A stretch of 64,000 nucleotides of DNA from an uncultured Lacinutrix sp. (GCA_937129145.1 CAKZMU010000015.1:1-64000); one strand, 5' to 3'; counted from the first letter of the stretch, positions 44,361 through 53,281 are shown. Notes: a model not told the origin generated them from the letters alone. Numbers and translations: made by a program.

Positions 44361-44368
44361 TAGTTTTG
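44361..44368 (+). promoter_or_regulatory. -7 promoter element before the MFS leader
   Basis: TAGTTTTG matches TAnnTTTG. It lies 19 bases before a 25-codon reading frame and 174 bases before the MFS start, implying a long leader. Confidence 0.4.
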
Positions 44369-44386
44369 AATAGTTAAAAACAAAAA

Positions 44387-44464
44387 ATGAAAGTCACCGT
44401 AAATATTTGTATTCAAAAAACCACTTATAGACCTAGTGGTTGGACGCTATATATATTACGATGA
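44387..44464 (+). CDS. candidate 25-residue leader peptide
   Basis: An ATG opens a 25-codon frame that begins MKVTVNICIQKTTYRPSG and stops with TGA. An AACCACT/AGTGGTT hairpin (44419-44441) lies inside it. It follows a -7 element and precedes a strong terminator that stands right before the MFS gene. It could be a leader peptide of an attenuator or simply chance; its start is faintly like the N-terminus of some tyrosine recombinases. There is no direct evidence of translation. Confidence 0.3.
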   Translation: MKVTVNICIQKTTYRPSGWTLYILR

Positions 44465-44490
44465 TATAAATATAAAATATTACGATGTAT

Positions 44491-44518
44491 AAAAGTCCGA
44501 CTGTGAAGTCGGACTTTT
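44491..44518 (+). terminator. rho-independent terminator 23 bases before the MFS gene
   Basis: AAAAGTCCGACT and AGTCGGACTTTT form a perfect 12-base stem with GTGA loop and a T-tract to 44519. No plus-strand gene except the 25-codon frame lies between it and crcB, so it could be a leader attenuator for the MFS-VOC-DJ-1 operon or the end of a small RNA. A direct repeat ATATTACGATG occurs twice just upstream (near 44454 and 44477). Confidence 0.85.
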
Positions 44519-44541
44519 TACTTTTATATACCTAACAAATT

Positions 44542-45747
44542 ATGAAAACACTATTCAATAATTATTTAAATACTTTTAAAGGACTCTCACGCGAAGTTTG
44601 GTGGTTAGCCTTGATTACTCTTATTAACAGAGCTGGGACTATGGTTATTCCATTTCTATCATTATACTTAACAGAAGATTTAAATTTCACTCTTAAAAAT
44701 GTAGGTTGGGTTATGACTGCATTTGGGGTAGGCTCTGTTGCTGGTGCTTGGTTGGGAGGAAAATTAACTGATAGAATCGGATATTATAGAGTCATGGTAT
44801 CTAGCTTACTGCTTACTGGATTAATGTTTATTAGTTTACAGTTTCTCACAACATTTGCTTCTTTTTGTATTGGGATTTTTGTGGTAATGGTTGTGGCAGA
44901 TATGTTTAGACCAGCAATGTACGTTGCTCTAAACGCCTATAGTAAGCCTGAAAATAAAACACGGAGTGTGACATTAATTAGATTAGCTATTAACCTTGGT
45001 TTTTCTGCAGGCCCAGCAATAGGTGGCATTATTATTTCCACAGTAAGTTATAATGGATTATTTTGGGTAGACGGAATTACTTGTTTATTAGCTACCATTG
45101 TATTACTAAATGTTTTAAATCCAAGGAAAACAAAAACTCTTGACGAAATTAAAGTTGAAAACCCAATCTCTGCATATAAAGATATACCATTCATTATTTT
45201 TTTAGTAGGAATGATGCTTTTTGCTCTAATATTTATACAATACTTCTCTACTATGCCATTATACTACAAAGAAGTACATGAGTTAACTAAAATTGATATT
45301 GGCTTGCTTCTTGGAATGAATGGCTTTTTAATTTTCGTATTTGAAATGCCTTTAATTAAATGGTTAGAGAGCAGCAAGTTTACTATTAGTGGGTTAATAC
45401 TTTTTGGAGCCATATTAACAGGGTTAAGCTTTGTAGTTTTAAACATGACTACATTGGTAGGAGTTTTGGTTATTGGAATGATATTAATGACAGTTGGAGA
45501 AATGATTGCCTTCCCTTTTTCAAATACATTTACTATGCAACGTGCAAGAAAAGGGAATCAAGGAGAATACATGGCACTATATAGTATTGCATTTTCAACA
45601 GCACATATATTTGGTCATAATTTAGGAATGCAAATGGTAGATAATGTTGGTTTTGATAATACTTGGTATATCTTTTCACTAATAGCAGCACTTTGTGTGT
45701 TTCTATTTTTTATTTTGAAACAATCACTAAAAAAAAGTAAAGCATAA
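44542..45747 (+). CDS. MFS transporter
   Basis: A 12-helix major facilitator protein (401 residues) with the loop 2-3 motif GGKLTDRIGYYRVM (family pattern GxxxDRxGxR) and helix 5 motif NLGFSAGPAIGGII. The GPxxGG motif in helix 5 is found in drug/H+ antiporters, so efflux of a small toxic compound is likely, but substrates cannot be read from sequence. It overlaps by one base with a VOC-family gene and is in an operon with a DJ-1-like lipoprotein gene. Confidence 0.88.
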   Translation: MKTLFNNYLNTFKGLSREVWWLALITLINRAGTMVIPFLSLYLTEDLNFTLKNVGWVMTAFGVGSVAGAWLGGKLTDRIGYYRVMVSSLLLTGLMFISLQFLTTFASFCIGIFVVMVVADMFRPAMYVALNAYSKPENKTRSVTLIRLAINLGFSAGPAIGGIIISTVSYNGLFWVDGITCLLATIVLLNVLNPRKTKTLDEIKVENPISAYKDIPFIIFLVGMMLFALIFIQYFSTMPLYYKEVHELTKIDIGLLLGMNGFLIFVFEMPLIKWLESSKFTISGLILFGAILTGLSFVVLNMTTLVGVLVIGMILMTVGEMIAFPFSNTFTMQRARKGNQGEYMALYSIAFSTAHIFGHNLGMQMVDNVGFDNTWYIFSLIAALCVFLFFILKQSLKKSKA

Positions 45748-46124
45748 TGGATTTAAATCAAATTACTATTCCATCTTTAGATGTTTCAAAAGCAACGTCT
45801 TTTTATAAAGTATTAGGACTAAAACTCATAGTGGATGCATTACCCAGATATGTAAGATTTGAATGCCCTGATGGTGATGCAACATTCTCAATTCACAAGG
45901 TTGATACGCTTCCAAAAGGAAATGGAATTAGCATTTACTTTGAAGATGAAAATTTAGATGTGCTTGTTTCAAATTTAAAGCAAAAAGGAATTACCTTTAT
46001 AAGCAATCCAGAAGATAAAACTTGGTTGTGGCGTGAAGCACACTTAAATGACCCTGATGGCAACCATATTATTTTATATCATGCTGGCAAAAACAGAAAA
46101 AATCCACCTTGGCGAATTAAATAA
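45747..46124 (+). CDS. VOC-superfamily (glyoxalase-like) protein
   Basis: A single-domain 125-residue glyoxalase/bleomycin-resistance fold with two beta-alpha-beta-beta-beta units: ITIPSLDVSKATSFYKVLGL at the start, and REAHLNDPDGNHIILYHAG at the end. His/Glu-type metal positions are partly present (HKVD, HLNDPDGN). Proteins of this type bind or modify small compounds and some give drug resistance by sequestration. The one-base overlap with the MFS gene suggests a common purpose. Confidence 0.85.
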   Translation: MDLNQITIPSLDVSKATSFYKVLGLKLIVDALPRYVRFECPDGDATFSIHKVDTLPKGNGISIYFEDENLDVLVSNLKQKGITFISNPEDKTWLWREAHLNDPDGNHIILYHAGKNRKNPPWRIK

Positions 46125-46127
46125 TTT

Positions 46128-46871
46128 ATGAAAAATATCCTTTTTATTATTTCAATTGTAATTATAGTTTTTAGTTGCAAAAATGATTCTAAACTGTCTG
46201 AAGAAAAAGTAGAAACCAAAGAAGAAATAGTACTTCCAAAACTTGAACCCAATAGATACAATGTGGCATTTCTCATAATGGATGGTACTTATAATACGGA
46301 ACTCACTGCACCTTTCGATATTTTTCAGCATACCATTTTTAGAGAAGGTATAAAACCAATGAATGTATTTACAGTGGCTAATACTAACGACCCTATCACA
46401 ACTTTTGAAGGCATACGCATTCTTCCAGATTTTAATTATTTATCTGATGAATTACCCAAAATTGACATACTCGTTGTGCCAAGTGCCGAAAACCATTTAG
46501 GCAAAGATTTGGAAGATGAAGCCATGATTAATTTTGTTAAACAAGTAGATAAAGAAGCACAACTTATAACTTCTCATTGCGATGGTGCTTTTGTGTTGGC
46601 AAAGGCTGGTTTATTAAACGATAAAGTATCCACCACCTTTCCAAGCGATATTGATAAAATGCGAGACATGTTTCCAACTTTAGATATTCGTAAAGAGGTT
46701 CTTTTTGTGCACGATGGTAAATATATTACATCCGCTGGAGGTGCTAAAAGTTTTGAAGCAGCATTGTATTTAAGTGAATTCCTTTATGGAAAAGAAGTCG
46801 CACAACAGCTAGCTGGTGGTTTAGTAATTGACTGGAATGTAGATAATGTTCCGCATTTAGTTATTGAATAA
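46128..46871 (+). CDS. DJ-1/PfpI-family lipoprotein
   Basis: A lipobox-like site (VIIVFSCKND) is followed by a DJ-1/PfpI domain of the GATase1-like fold: YNVAFLIMDGTYNTELTAPFDIF in pieces, the nucleophile elbow ITSHCDGAFVLAKAG with the reactive cysteine, and TSAGGAKSFEAALYL. Relatives are the AraC-type regulators' ligand domains and isonitrile hydratases; exported lipoprotein forms are uncommon. It ends the MFS-VOC-DJ-1 operon, three bases after the VOC gene. Confidence 0.85.
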   Translation: MKNILFIISIVIIVFSCKNDSKLSEEKVETKEEIVLPKLEPNRYNVAFLIMDGTYNTELTAPFDIFQHTIFREGIKPMNVFTVANTNDPITTFEGIRILPDFNYLSDELPKIDILVVPSAENHLGKDLEDEAMINFVKQVDKEAQLITSHCDGAFVLAKAGLLNDKVSTTFPSDIDKMRDMFPTLDIRKEVLFVHDGKYITSAGGAKSFEAALYLSEFLYGKEVAQQLAGGLVIDWNVDNVPHLVIE

Positions 46872-46918
46872 TAATATTTCATTATTTTTAGCTAGTAATA
46901 CACAACAAAACCAACCAA

Positions 46919-49468
46919 ATGAAACTAACAAAATTCGTTTTTGCCATAATGTTTGCTACAATTATGGTACCTCCAGTAACTGCACAAGATTATTTTTTTA
47001 AGGATAAAGCACCTTTTGATTCTAGTATTCCAACTCCTGAAGAATTTTTAGGCTATCCCATTGGAAAACAACATACACGACACGACCAAATTGTGGCATA
47101 TTTTTACAAATTAGCCGAAGTTTCTAATCGTGCAAACATAGAGGTTTATGGATACACACATGAACGACGCAAACTAGTGATGCTACATGTGTCAACACCT
47201 GAAAATTTAAACAATTTAGAATCCATAAAGACTGAACATTTAAAATTTGTTGACCCAAGTCAATCTCCAAACAATTATAATGACGTTCCCGTATTTATTC
47301 AATTGGGCTATAATGTACATGGAAATGAGCCTTCAAGTTCTGAAGCTGCATTGTTGACAGCCTATACTTTGGTTGCTTCAAACAATCCTGAAATAACAAA
47401 TTACTTAAACAATTCTGTCATATTTATAGACCCAACAATTAATCCTGATGGTAGAGACAGGCATACACAGTGGGCAAATCAATTTCAAGCAAAACAATTA
47501 GTGTCAGATGGGACTGATGCAGAACATAACGAAGCTTGGCCTAGAGGAAGAACCAACCATTATTGGTTCGATCTAAATAGAGATTGGTTGTTGGCTGTAC
47601 ATCCTGAAAGTCAAGGAAAACTAAAATGGTATCATCAATGGTATCCAAATGTAGTAACCGATTTCCATGAAATGGGAACAAACAGCAATCACTTTTTTGA
47701 ACCCATGAAACCTATTGGTTCTCAAGACCCAATTATGCCAAAGGAAAATTATGAGGATTTAAACAATATGTTTGCACCCTATTTTGCAAGTGCGTTAGAC
47801 GACATTGGTTCATTTTACTACACTAAAGAATCCTTTGACGGCACCTATCCAGGTTATGGAAGTTCGTATCCAGATTTACAAGGTGGTTTAGCACTACTCT
47901 TTGAACAAGCAAGTTCCAGAGGTCATGTTCAAGACACCGATTATGGTAAGATGACTTTCGCATTCACAATTCGCAATCAATATGTTTCTGGATTTGCCAC
48001 CATAAAAGCAGCTGTTGAAAACAAAGCGTATTTGAGAGAATATCAACAAAAATTCTTCAAATCTGCAATGACAAAAAAAGCACCTACTGGATTTGCTGCC
48101 TATGAGTTTGGTGATGCTTATGATATGAATAGAAATAAGGCCTTTGTTGATTATTTATTGAAGCACAAAATAAAAGTTTATAAAAACGGTGATAAATATA
48201 CGGTCCCTTTAAAACAACCTCAACACAGAATGGTGCAAACCATGTTTGAAGCTTATAATAAATATAGAGATAGTGTATTTTACGATGCGTCTGCTTGGAG
48301 TGTTGCCAACTTCTATAACATGAAATACCGTGGGTTGAAAAATGCTAATTTAGGTACAGAAGTAACTCCAGAAAACAACACAGTATCTGTCTCAAAAGTA
48401 CAACCAGCCGACTACGCATACATTATTGATTATGATGATTATAATGCCCCAGCAGCTTTATATTATATGCAATCTAAAGGATTAACTGTTGCTTCGGCAT
48501 TTAAACCATTTTCAATAAAAACTAATAACGGAAATAAAAGTTTCAACTACGGAACATTGTTAGTACCTGTTAGCAAGCAAAAAAAATCCAGTCAGGAAGT
48601 GTACAAGATTGTTTCAGAAGCGCAATCTAAATACAACGTGCCGATGTACACCACGAATAGTGGATATAGTTTAACTGGAATTGATTTAGGAAGCAACAAC
48701 TTTAGAGCTCTAAAAAAACCAAAAGCTGCAATGCTAATCGGTGATGGAGTTAGCAGCTATGAAGCTGGTGAAGTTTGGCATTTATTAGATACTCGTGTAC
48801 ACATGCCAATCACAAAAATTCAAATGCGAAGTTTTAGAGGTGCTAATTTAGACAAGTATAACACCTTGGTGATGGTGTCTGGAAGTTATAGTGCTTTAGA
48901 TTCTTTACAACGACAGAAACTAAAAAATTGGGCATCAAAAGGTAATACACTTATAACGATTGCTAGTGGTTCCAGATGGGCAATTGATAAAAAATTAGTT
49001 AAAGAACAATTGACTAAAAAACCAAAGCCAAAAAAAGGAGAAGCTCCTAAAGCGGTTGAAAGAAAACCTTATGTTGACGCTGGAGAAAACATTGGAAGAG
49101 AGCGTTTGGGAGGTGCCATTTTTGAAGTGGATTTAGACCTTACGCATCCACTTGGATTTGGATATCGCTCCAAAAGTTTGCCTGTTTACAAAAACAATAA
49201 CGTCTTCATTGCACCAAGTACGAGCCAATATGGTACAGTTGCCAAATACACAAAAAACCCTCATATTGATGGCTATATCTCAAACAACAACTTAAATACT
49301 TACTTAAAACCTTCGGCGTCGCTAATTGTAAGTCCGCTAGGTCGTGGTCGTGTGGTGATGTTTGCCGACAACCCCAACTTTAGAGGTGCTTGGTACGGAA
49401 CCAACAAATTATTTTTAAATGCAATATTCTTAGGTCATAGAATTTCTGTACCAAGAGAACGAAACTAA
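46919..49468 (+). CDS. exported M14-family zinc carboxypeptidase
   Basis: The 849-residue protein has a signal peptide (ending VTAQDY) and an M14 catalytic domain over about residues 50-330. Zinc ligands are seen in YNVHGNEPSSSEAA (HxxE) and TDFHEMGTNSNHFFEP; the catalytic glutamate is in LLFEQASSRG. A second domain, around residues 600-720, has a GATase1-like fold (AMLIGDGVSSYEAGEVWHLL). It trims peptides from the C-terminus outside the cytoplasm. It lies 11 bases before an exported amidohydrolase gene. Confidence 0.9.
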   Translation: MKLTKFVFAIMFATIMVPPVTAQDYFFKDKAPFDSSIPTPEEFLGYPIGKQHTRHDQIVAYFYKLAEVSNRANIEVYGYTHERRKLVMLHVSTPENLNNLESIKTEHLKFVDPSQSPNNYNDVPVFIQLGYNVHGNEPSSSEAALLTAYTLVASNNPEITNYLNNSVIFIDPTINPDGRDRHTQWANQFQAKQLVSDGTDAEHNEAWPRGRTNHYWFDLNRDWLLAVHPESQGKLKWYHQWYPNVVTDFHEMGTNSNHFFEPMKPIGSQDPIMPKENYEDLNNMFAPYFASALDDIGSFYYTKESFDGTYPGYGSSYPDLQGGLALLFEQASSRGHVQDTDYGKMTFAFTIRNQYVSGFATIKAAVENKAYLREYQQKFFKSAMTKKAPTGFAAYEFGDAYDMNRNKAFVDYLLKHKIKVYKNGDKYTVPLKQPQHRMVQTMFEAYNKYRDSVFYDASAWSVANFYNMKYRGLKNANLGTEVTPENNTVSVSKVQPADYAYIIDYDDYNAPAALYYMQSKGLTVASAFKPFSIKTNNGNKSFNYGTLLVPVSKQKKSSQEVYKIVSEAQSKYNVPMYTTNSGYSLTGIDLGSNNFRALKKPKAAMLIGDGVSSYEAGEVWHLLDTRVHMPITKIQMRSFRGANLDKYNTLVMVSGSYSALDSLQRQKLKNWASKGNTLITIASGSRWAIDKKLVKEQLTKKPKPKKGEAPKAVERKPYVDAGENIGRERLGGAIFEVDLDLTHPLGFGYRSKSLPVYKNNNVFIAPSTSQYGTVAKYTKNPHIDGYISNNNLNTYLKPSASLIVSPLGRGRVVMFADNPNFRGAWYGTNKLFLNAIFLGHRISVPRERN

Positions 49469-49479
49469 AAACATATACA

Positions 49480-51033
49480 ATGAAAAACATAGTTATTTTA
49501 TTAGCTTTTGCTTTTAGCATACAACTTTTCGCTCAAGATAAGTATCAAGGAGAAGGTCCTTTTTCTCAACTTATTATTAGAGGTGTCACACTTATAAATG
49601 GCGATGGTTCGCCACCAAGAGGTCCTATGGACATCGTGGTAGAAAACAACAAAATTGTCAACATGCAAATTGTTGGTTATGATGGTGTTCCTATAAACGA
49701 ATCCAGAAGACCAAAACTAAAATCTGGAGGAAAAGAACTCGATGCCAATGGCATGTATCTTCTTCCTGGTTTTGTGGATATGCATGGTCATATTGGTGGT
49801 GGCGCTCAAGGTGCAGACCCTGAATATGTATTTAAATTATGGATGGCACATGGTATCACAACCGTTAGACAACCTAGTGGACGAAATGCTATTGAACTTA
49901 AACGCCAAAGTGCTGCCAACGAAATTGTAGCACCAAGGATTTTTGAATATACTGGTTTTGGTTCTGGTAGTAAGGAGCCTATTAGCACACCTGAAATGGC
50001 TAGAGAATGGGTGCGTCAAAATGCTAAAAATGGTGCCGATGGTATTAAGTTTTTTGGTGCAGAACCAGATATTATGACGGCTGCTTTAGACGAAAATAAA
50101 AAGTTAGGTTTACGTTCTACGGCGCATCATGCACAGTTAAGTGTTGCACGATGGAATGTGCTTCATTCTGCAAGAGCAGGAATGACATCTATGGAACATT
50201 GGTATGGTTTGCCTGAAGCATTGTTTAACGATAGAACGGTTCAAAATTATCCTTTGGACTATAATTACCAAAACGAGCAACATCGTTTTGAAGAAGCTGG
50301 AAAATTATGGCAACAAGCTGCTGAACCATATTCTGAGCATTGGAACAACATCATGAATGAACTTTTGGAATTAGATTTTACACTAGACCCAACATTTAAT
50401 ATATATGAAGCAAGTCGCGATTTACAACGTGCTCGTCGAGCTGAATGGCACGAAACTTACACCTTACCTTCACTCTGGAAATTCTACGAACCAAGTAAAA
50501 TAAGCCATGGTAGTTATTGGCATTATTGGGGAACGGAACAAGAAGTGGCTTGGAAAAAAAACTATCAATTATGGATGACATTTATTAACGAATATAAAAA
50601 CCGAGGTGGACGCGTTACTGTTGGTACAGATTCTGGATTTATTTATCAGCTATATGGATTTGCGTATCCAAGAGAATTGGAATTGTTGCGTGAAGCAGGA
50701 TTTCACCCATTGGAAGTGATTAGAGCAGCCACATTAAATGGCGCTGAAGCTTTAGGTTGGGATGATAAAATTGGTTCAGTTCAAATTGGAAAATTAGCAG
50801 ATTTTGTCATTATCGAAGAAAATCCGTTAGCAAACTTAAAAGTCCTTTATGGAACTGGAGCTATAAAACTTACCGAGGATAATGAAGTAGTAAGAGTTGG
50901 TGGTGTAAAATACACGATTAAAGACGGAATTATTTACGATGCCAAACGATTATTAGCCGATGTAAAAGCAATGGTCGATAAAGCAAAAGCAGAAACTAAC
51001 TGGACGTTAAAACAACCAGGAGTTAAAAACTAA
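49480..51033 (+). CDS. exported metal-dependent amidohydrolase
   Basis: A signal peptide (ending LFAQDK) precedes an amidohydrolase TIM barrel. Metal ligands are seen as DMHGHIGG (HxH), later HH in TAHHAQLS, the MEHWYG block and the catalytic aspartate in VTVGTDSGF. The C-terminus AEALGWDDKIGSVQIGKLADFVII is the standard end of imidazolonepropionase/prolidase-like amidohydrolases. Probably a peptidase or cyclic amide hydrolase in the periplasm. It is paired with the M14 peptidase gene. Confidence 0.9.
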   Translation: MKNIVILLAFAFSIQLFAQDKYQGEGPFSQLIIRGVTLINGDGSPPRGPMDIVVENNKIVNMQIVGYDGVPINESRRPKLKSGGKELDANGMYLLPGFVDMHGHIGGGAQGADPEYVFKLWMAHGITTVRQPSGRNAIELKRQSAANEIVAPRIFEYTGFGSGSKEPISTPEMAREWVRQNAKNGADGIKFFGAEPDIMTAALDENKKLGLRSTAHHAQLSVARWNVLHSARAGMTSMEHWYGLPEALFNDRTVQNYPLDYNYQNEQHRFEEAGKLWQQAAEPYSEHWNNIMNELLELDFTLDPTFNIYEASRDLQRARRAEWHETYTLPSLWKFYEPSKISHGSYWHYWGTEQEVAWKKNYQLWMTFINEYKNRGGRVTVGTDSGFIYQLYGFAYPRELELLREAGFHPLEVIRAATLNGAEALGWDDKIGSVQIGKLADFVIIEENPLANLKVLYGTGAIKLTEDNEVVRVGGVKYTIKDGIIYDAKRLLADVKAMVDKAKAETNWTLKQPGVKN

Positions 51034-51034
51034 T

Positions 51035-51724
51035 TTATTTTTTGAAGCGAGGTTTTTTTGATTCAACTGGATGAATAATAATATCATGAATTGAATCAAA
51101 AATATCCTCTTCAGAAAAATTTAAACCTGCATCTTTTTTCAACGAACGTTTTAAAAATTTAATCACATTCATATCGTAAAGATATTTACACAAATTTTGG
51201 GGCTCAGAAGCTTGACTTTTTTTCCAGAATTTTTCTAAATCATTATTGATTAAACATTTTCTTGTTAAGTACTCAAAACTACTTAGTGATTTTTTAAACT
51301 CATTGAGTTCAGTTATATTAAAGTGAAATACTTGCTTATAGTCAATAGGTTTAGCAAAAATAACTCTGTATAAGCAAAATTCTCTACCATTTGTTAGCAA
51401 AACCCAATCTATTCCTTCATCAGCACCATAATGAACAGCTTGTCTGATATGCTTATCAGATAAGTCAAGTTCCATAGCTTTAACTTCAACAACCATTCTT
51501 TGCTTCTTATCAATTTGAATTATATAATCTGCATAGGTCCCTCTTATTCTATATTCGGTCTTAATTTCTTCAAGTTCAGCATAACCTAAAACTTCTGTTA
51601 GAAAATAATTAATCATTATTCTAGTTCCAGACTCATCTAGTTTTGCATACTTTTTTGAGATATATTTTCTTCTATAAGTTTTGAAAGAATCTTCAAACTT
51701 TTTTCTTTGAATTGTGGTTAACAT
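51035..51724 (-). CDS. orphan type I restriction HsdR N-terminal-like nuclease domain
   Basis: The 229-residue protein is the PD-(D/E)xK domain found at the N-terminus of type I restriction subunit R. Catalytic residues can be read: Asp66 in TYADYIIQI and the ExK of VVEVKAMELD (Glu80, Lys82), with YGADEGIDWVLLTNGREFCLY as the following strand. No helicase, methylase or specificity gene is near. Stand-alone HSDR_N proteins are common in Bacteroidota with unknown roles. It is convergent with the amidohydrolase gene (one-base gap). Confidence 0.85.
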   Translation of the reverse strand: MLTTIQRKKFEDSFKTYRRKYISKKYAKLDESGTRIMINYFLTEVLGYAELEEIKTEYRIRGTYADYIIQIDKKQRMVVEVKAMELDLSDKHIRQAVHYGADEGIDWVLLTNGREFCLYRVIFAKPIDYKQVFHFNITELNEFKKSLSSFEYLTRKCLINNDLEKFWKKSQASEPQNLCKYLYDMNVIKFLKRSLKKDAGLNFSEEDIFDSIHDIIIHPVESKKPRFKK

Positions 51725-51778
51725 AATTGAAGGATTTTTATTTTTTTAAATATATAATTAATAACGCTAATTTAGAAA

Positions 51779-52228
51779 TCAAGAATTAATTGGTCGTTTT
51801 ATTGGATTATTTTCAATCACGTCCGATAGAACTATTTGTGTTTTTGTTTCGCCATACGTTATAAGTTGATCTATAAATTGTTCTAGATGTTGTTGGTTTC
51901 TCAATACAACTTCTAGAACAATGTTTTCGTTACCAGTAATTCTAAAACAATTTACGACTTCTTCAAACGACTTTACCTTGACTAAAAAAGGTTTCAATCG
52001 TCCCATAAAGGCTCTTAAAGTGATAATAGCTTTTAATTGATGCCCAGTTTCTTTATATGATAGTTTTGCATAATAGCCATTAATCACGCCTGCATCTTCC
52101 ATTTTCCTAATACGCTCTGCAACAGCTGGAGACGATATACCAACTTTTCTAGCTATATCAGTATTAGATTGTCGTGAATTTTCTTGTAAACACTTTAATA
52201 TATTCCAATTAAGCGAATCTAACTTCAT
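51779..52228 (-). CDS. Lrp/AsnC-family transcriptional regulator
   Basis: An N-terminal helix-turn-helix (NSRQSNTDIARKVGISSPAV, AERIRKMEDAGVI) is followed by the RAM ligand domain (AIITLRAFMGRLKPFL, RITGNENIVLEVVLRN). At 149 residues it is typical. Such proteins sense amino acids and form octameric rings. It is divergent from the small gene at 52345, with 116 bases between and a palindrome near the promoter of that gene. Confidence 0.93.
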   Translation of the reverse strand: MKLDSLNWNILKCLQENSRQSNTDIARKVGISSPAVAERIRKMEDAGVINGYYAKLSYKETGHQLKAIITLRAFMGRLKPFLVKVKSFEEVVNCFRITGNENIVLEVVLRNQQHLEQFIDQLITYGETKTQIVLSDVIENNPIKRPINS

Positions 52229-52307
52229 ATTTTAAAGTTTAAAAGGTAAATATATTAATATTTAAATTAAAATCGATATATCACCTTAATTATTGAATAC
52301 AATATAT

Positions 52308-52323
52308 TTACTTTTCAAAGTAA
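52308..52323. promoter_or_regulatory. 16-bp palindrome overlapping the promoter at 52321
   Basis: TTACTTTTCAAAGTAA has perfect seven-base arms around two bases and overlaps the -7 element of the gene at 52345. It may be the binding site of the divergent Lrp protein. Its arms resemble the half sites of the dyads at 7359 and 8921, but the spacing is different. Confidence 0.35.
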
Positions 52324-52328
52324 TTTTG
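52321..52328 (+). promoter_or_regulatory. -7 promoter element for the gene at 52345
   Basis: TAATTTTG matches TAnnTTTG, 16 bases before the ATG. It overlaps the end of a palindrome. Confidence 0.45.
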
Positions 52329-52344
52329 AGTAATTGCTAAGAAA

Positions 52345-52740
52345 ATGATTTACTCTTCACCATCACACTTAAATAATTTGCCTATTTACACTAAGGCATT
52401 GGAAATCTTTTCGTTAACTCGAAAAATATCACACTATTTGAATTATGATTTATCTAATTTAAAAACTGATGGTACAGAAGACAAACATGTCTATTTTTCT
52501 GGTGATATTGTTCAGCAATCAGAGTTATTAGGACCAGAAATTATTAAAGCTGAAGCTGAAATATATTCAGAAAACAAACATAAGCATGCAGATAGAGTCG
52601 AACGTTTAACCAAATTACTTTATAAAAATTGTAAACGTTTAGAGCAGTGTAATAGTAATGGCAAAGATTTTCTACCAATTTTACGTAGAGAATTAAAAAT
52701 GTTTAGAAAATTACAACGTAATTGGATGTTAACCTTATAA
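52345..52740 (+). CDS. helical protein next to Lrp, unknown
   Basis: A 131-residue, highly charged, mostly helical protein. The sequence is compatible with a four-helix bundle (YTKALEIFSLTRKISHYLNY, VERLTKLLYKNCKRLEQC, RELKMFRKLQRNWM). No membrane segment or signal peptide. It resembles small four-helix proteins related to the 23S rRNA intervening-sequence protein group, but I cannot assign a family. It is divergent from Lrp and convergent with the sigma factor gene (one-base gap). Confidence 0.65.
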   Translation: MIYSSPSHLNNLPIYTKALEIFSLTRKISHYLNYDLSNLKTDGTEDKHVYFSGDIVQQSELLGPEIIKAEAEIYSENKHKHADRVERLTKLLYKNCKRLEQCNSNGKDFLPILRRELKMFRKLQRNWMLTL

Positions 52741-52741
52741 G

Positions 52742-53281
52742 TTAACAACAGACTTTACAATCTTCTTTGTCTTTTACTTCTCCAACCAAATGACCTTTTT
52801 GATTCATTTTAAAATCACAACATTCCATATATCCTTGTGCAATTAGTTTTCTAGCACGTTGAATTCTGGATTTAGTAGTTGGGACTGGTAGTTTTAATTG
52901 ATTAGCCACTTCGGCTTGTTTTTTACCCTTAATATCTGCCAGAAATAATGGGTCACGATACTTTTTAGGAAGTCGTTTTATAATCCCATAAAGACAATCT
53001 TTCTCATCATGTTTTTGAGGTTCTTCTTCTATTTGAATATTGAATTCTTGGAGTTCTGAACTTAATCTATTGGTTCTAAAATAATCCATCATTGTGTTTC
53101 TTGCAATTGAAAACACCCATGACTTAAGTTTTTTTTCATCCTTTAAAGAATCTAACTTAGTATGAATTTTAATAAATGTATCCTGCAAAACATCATTTAC
53201 AACGTCTTCATTTTTTATTCTAGACAAAAGAAATTGCTTAATATCTTGATGATATGTTTTCCAAACTTGATTTGTATTCAT
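52742..53281 (-). CDS. SigZ-like ECF sigma factor with cysteine-rich tail
   Basis: The 179-residue protein has sigma region 2 (DVVNDVLQDTFIKIHTKLDS, KSWVFSIARNTMMDYFRTNR) and region 4 (LPKKYRDPLFLADIKGKK, VPTTKSRIQRARKLI) and fits the SigZ group. Its C-terminal 30 residues contain five cysteines (ECCDF and DCKVCC). I chose the ATG at 53281: a start at 53320 would be encoded by the arms of a perfect hairpin. No anti-sigma gene is adjacent. It follows a cysteine-rich peptide gene in the same direction, and is probably expressed with it. Confidence 0.88.
   Translation of the reverse strand: MNTNQVWKTYHQDIKQFLLSRIKNEDVVNDVLQDTFIKIHTKLDSLKDEKKLKSWVFSIARNTMMDYFRTNRLSSELQEFNIQIEEEPQKHDEKDCLYGIIKRLPKKYRDPLFLADIKGKKQAEVANQLKLPVPTTKSRIQRARKLIAQGYMECCDFKMNQKGHLVGEVKDKEDCKVCC

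Noticed and set aside
44387-44464. Remnant of a tyrosine recombinase gene
   Set aside because: The first residues look faintly like a recombinase N-terminus, but only 25 codons exist, with no catalytic part or attachment repeat nearby.
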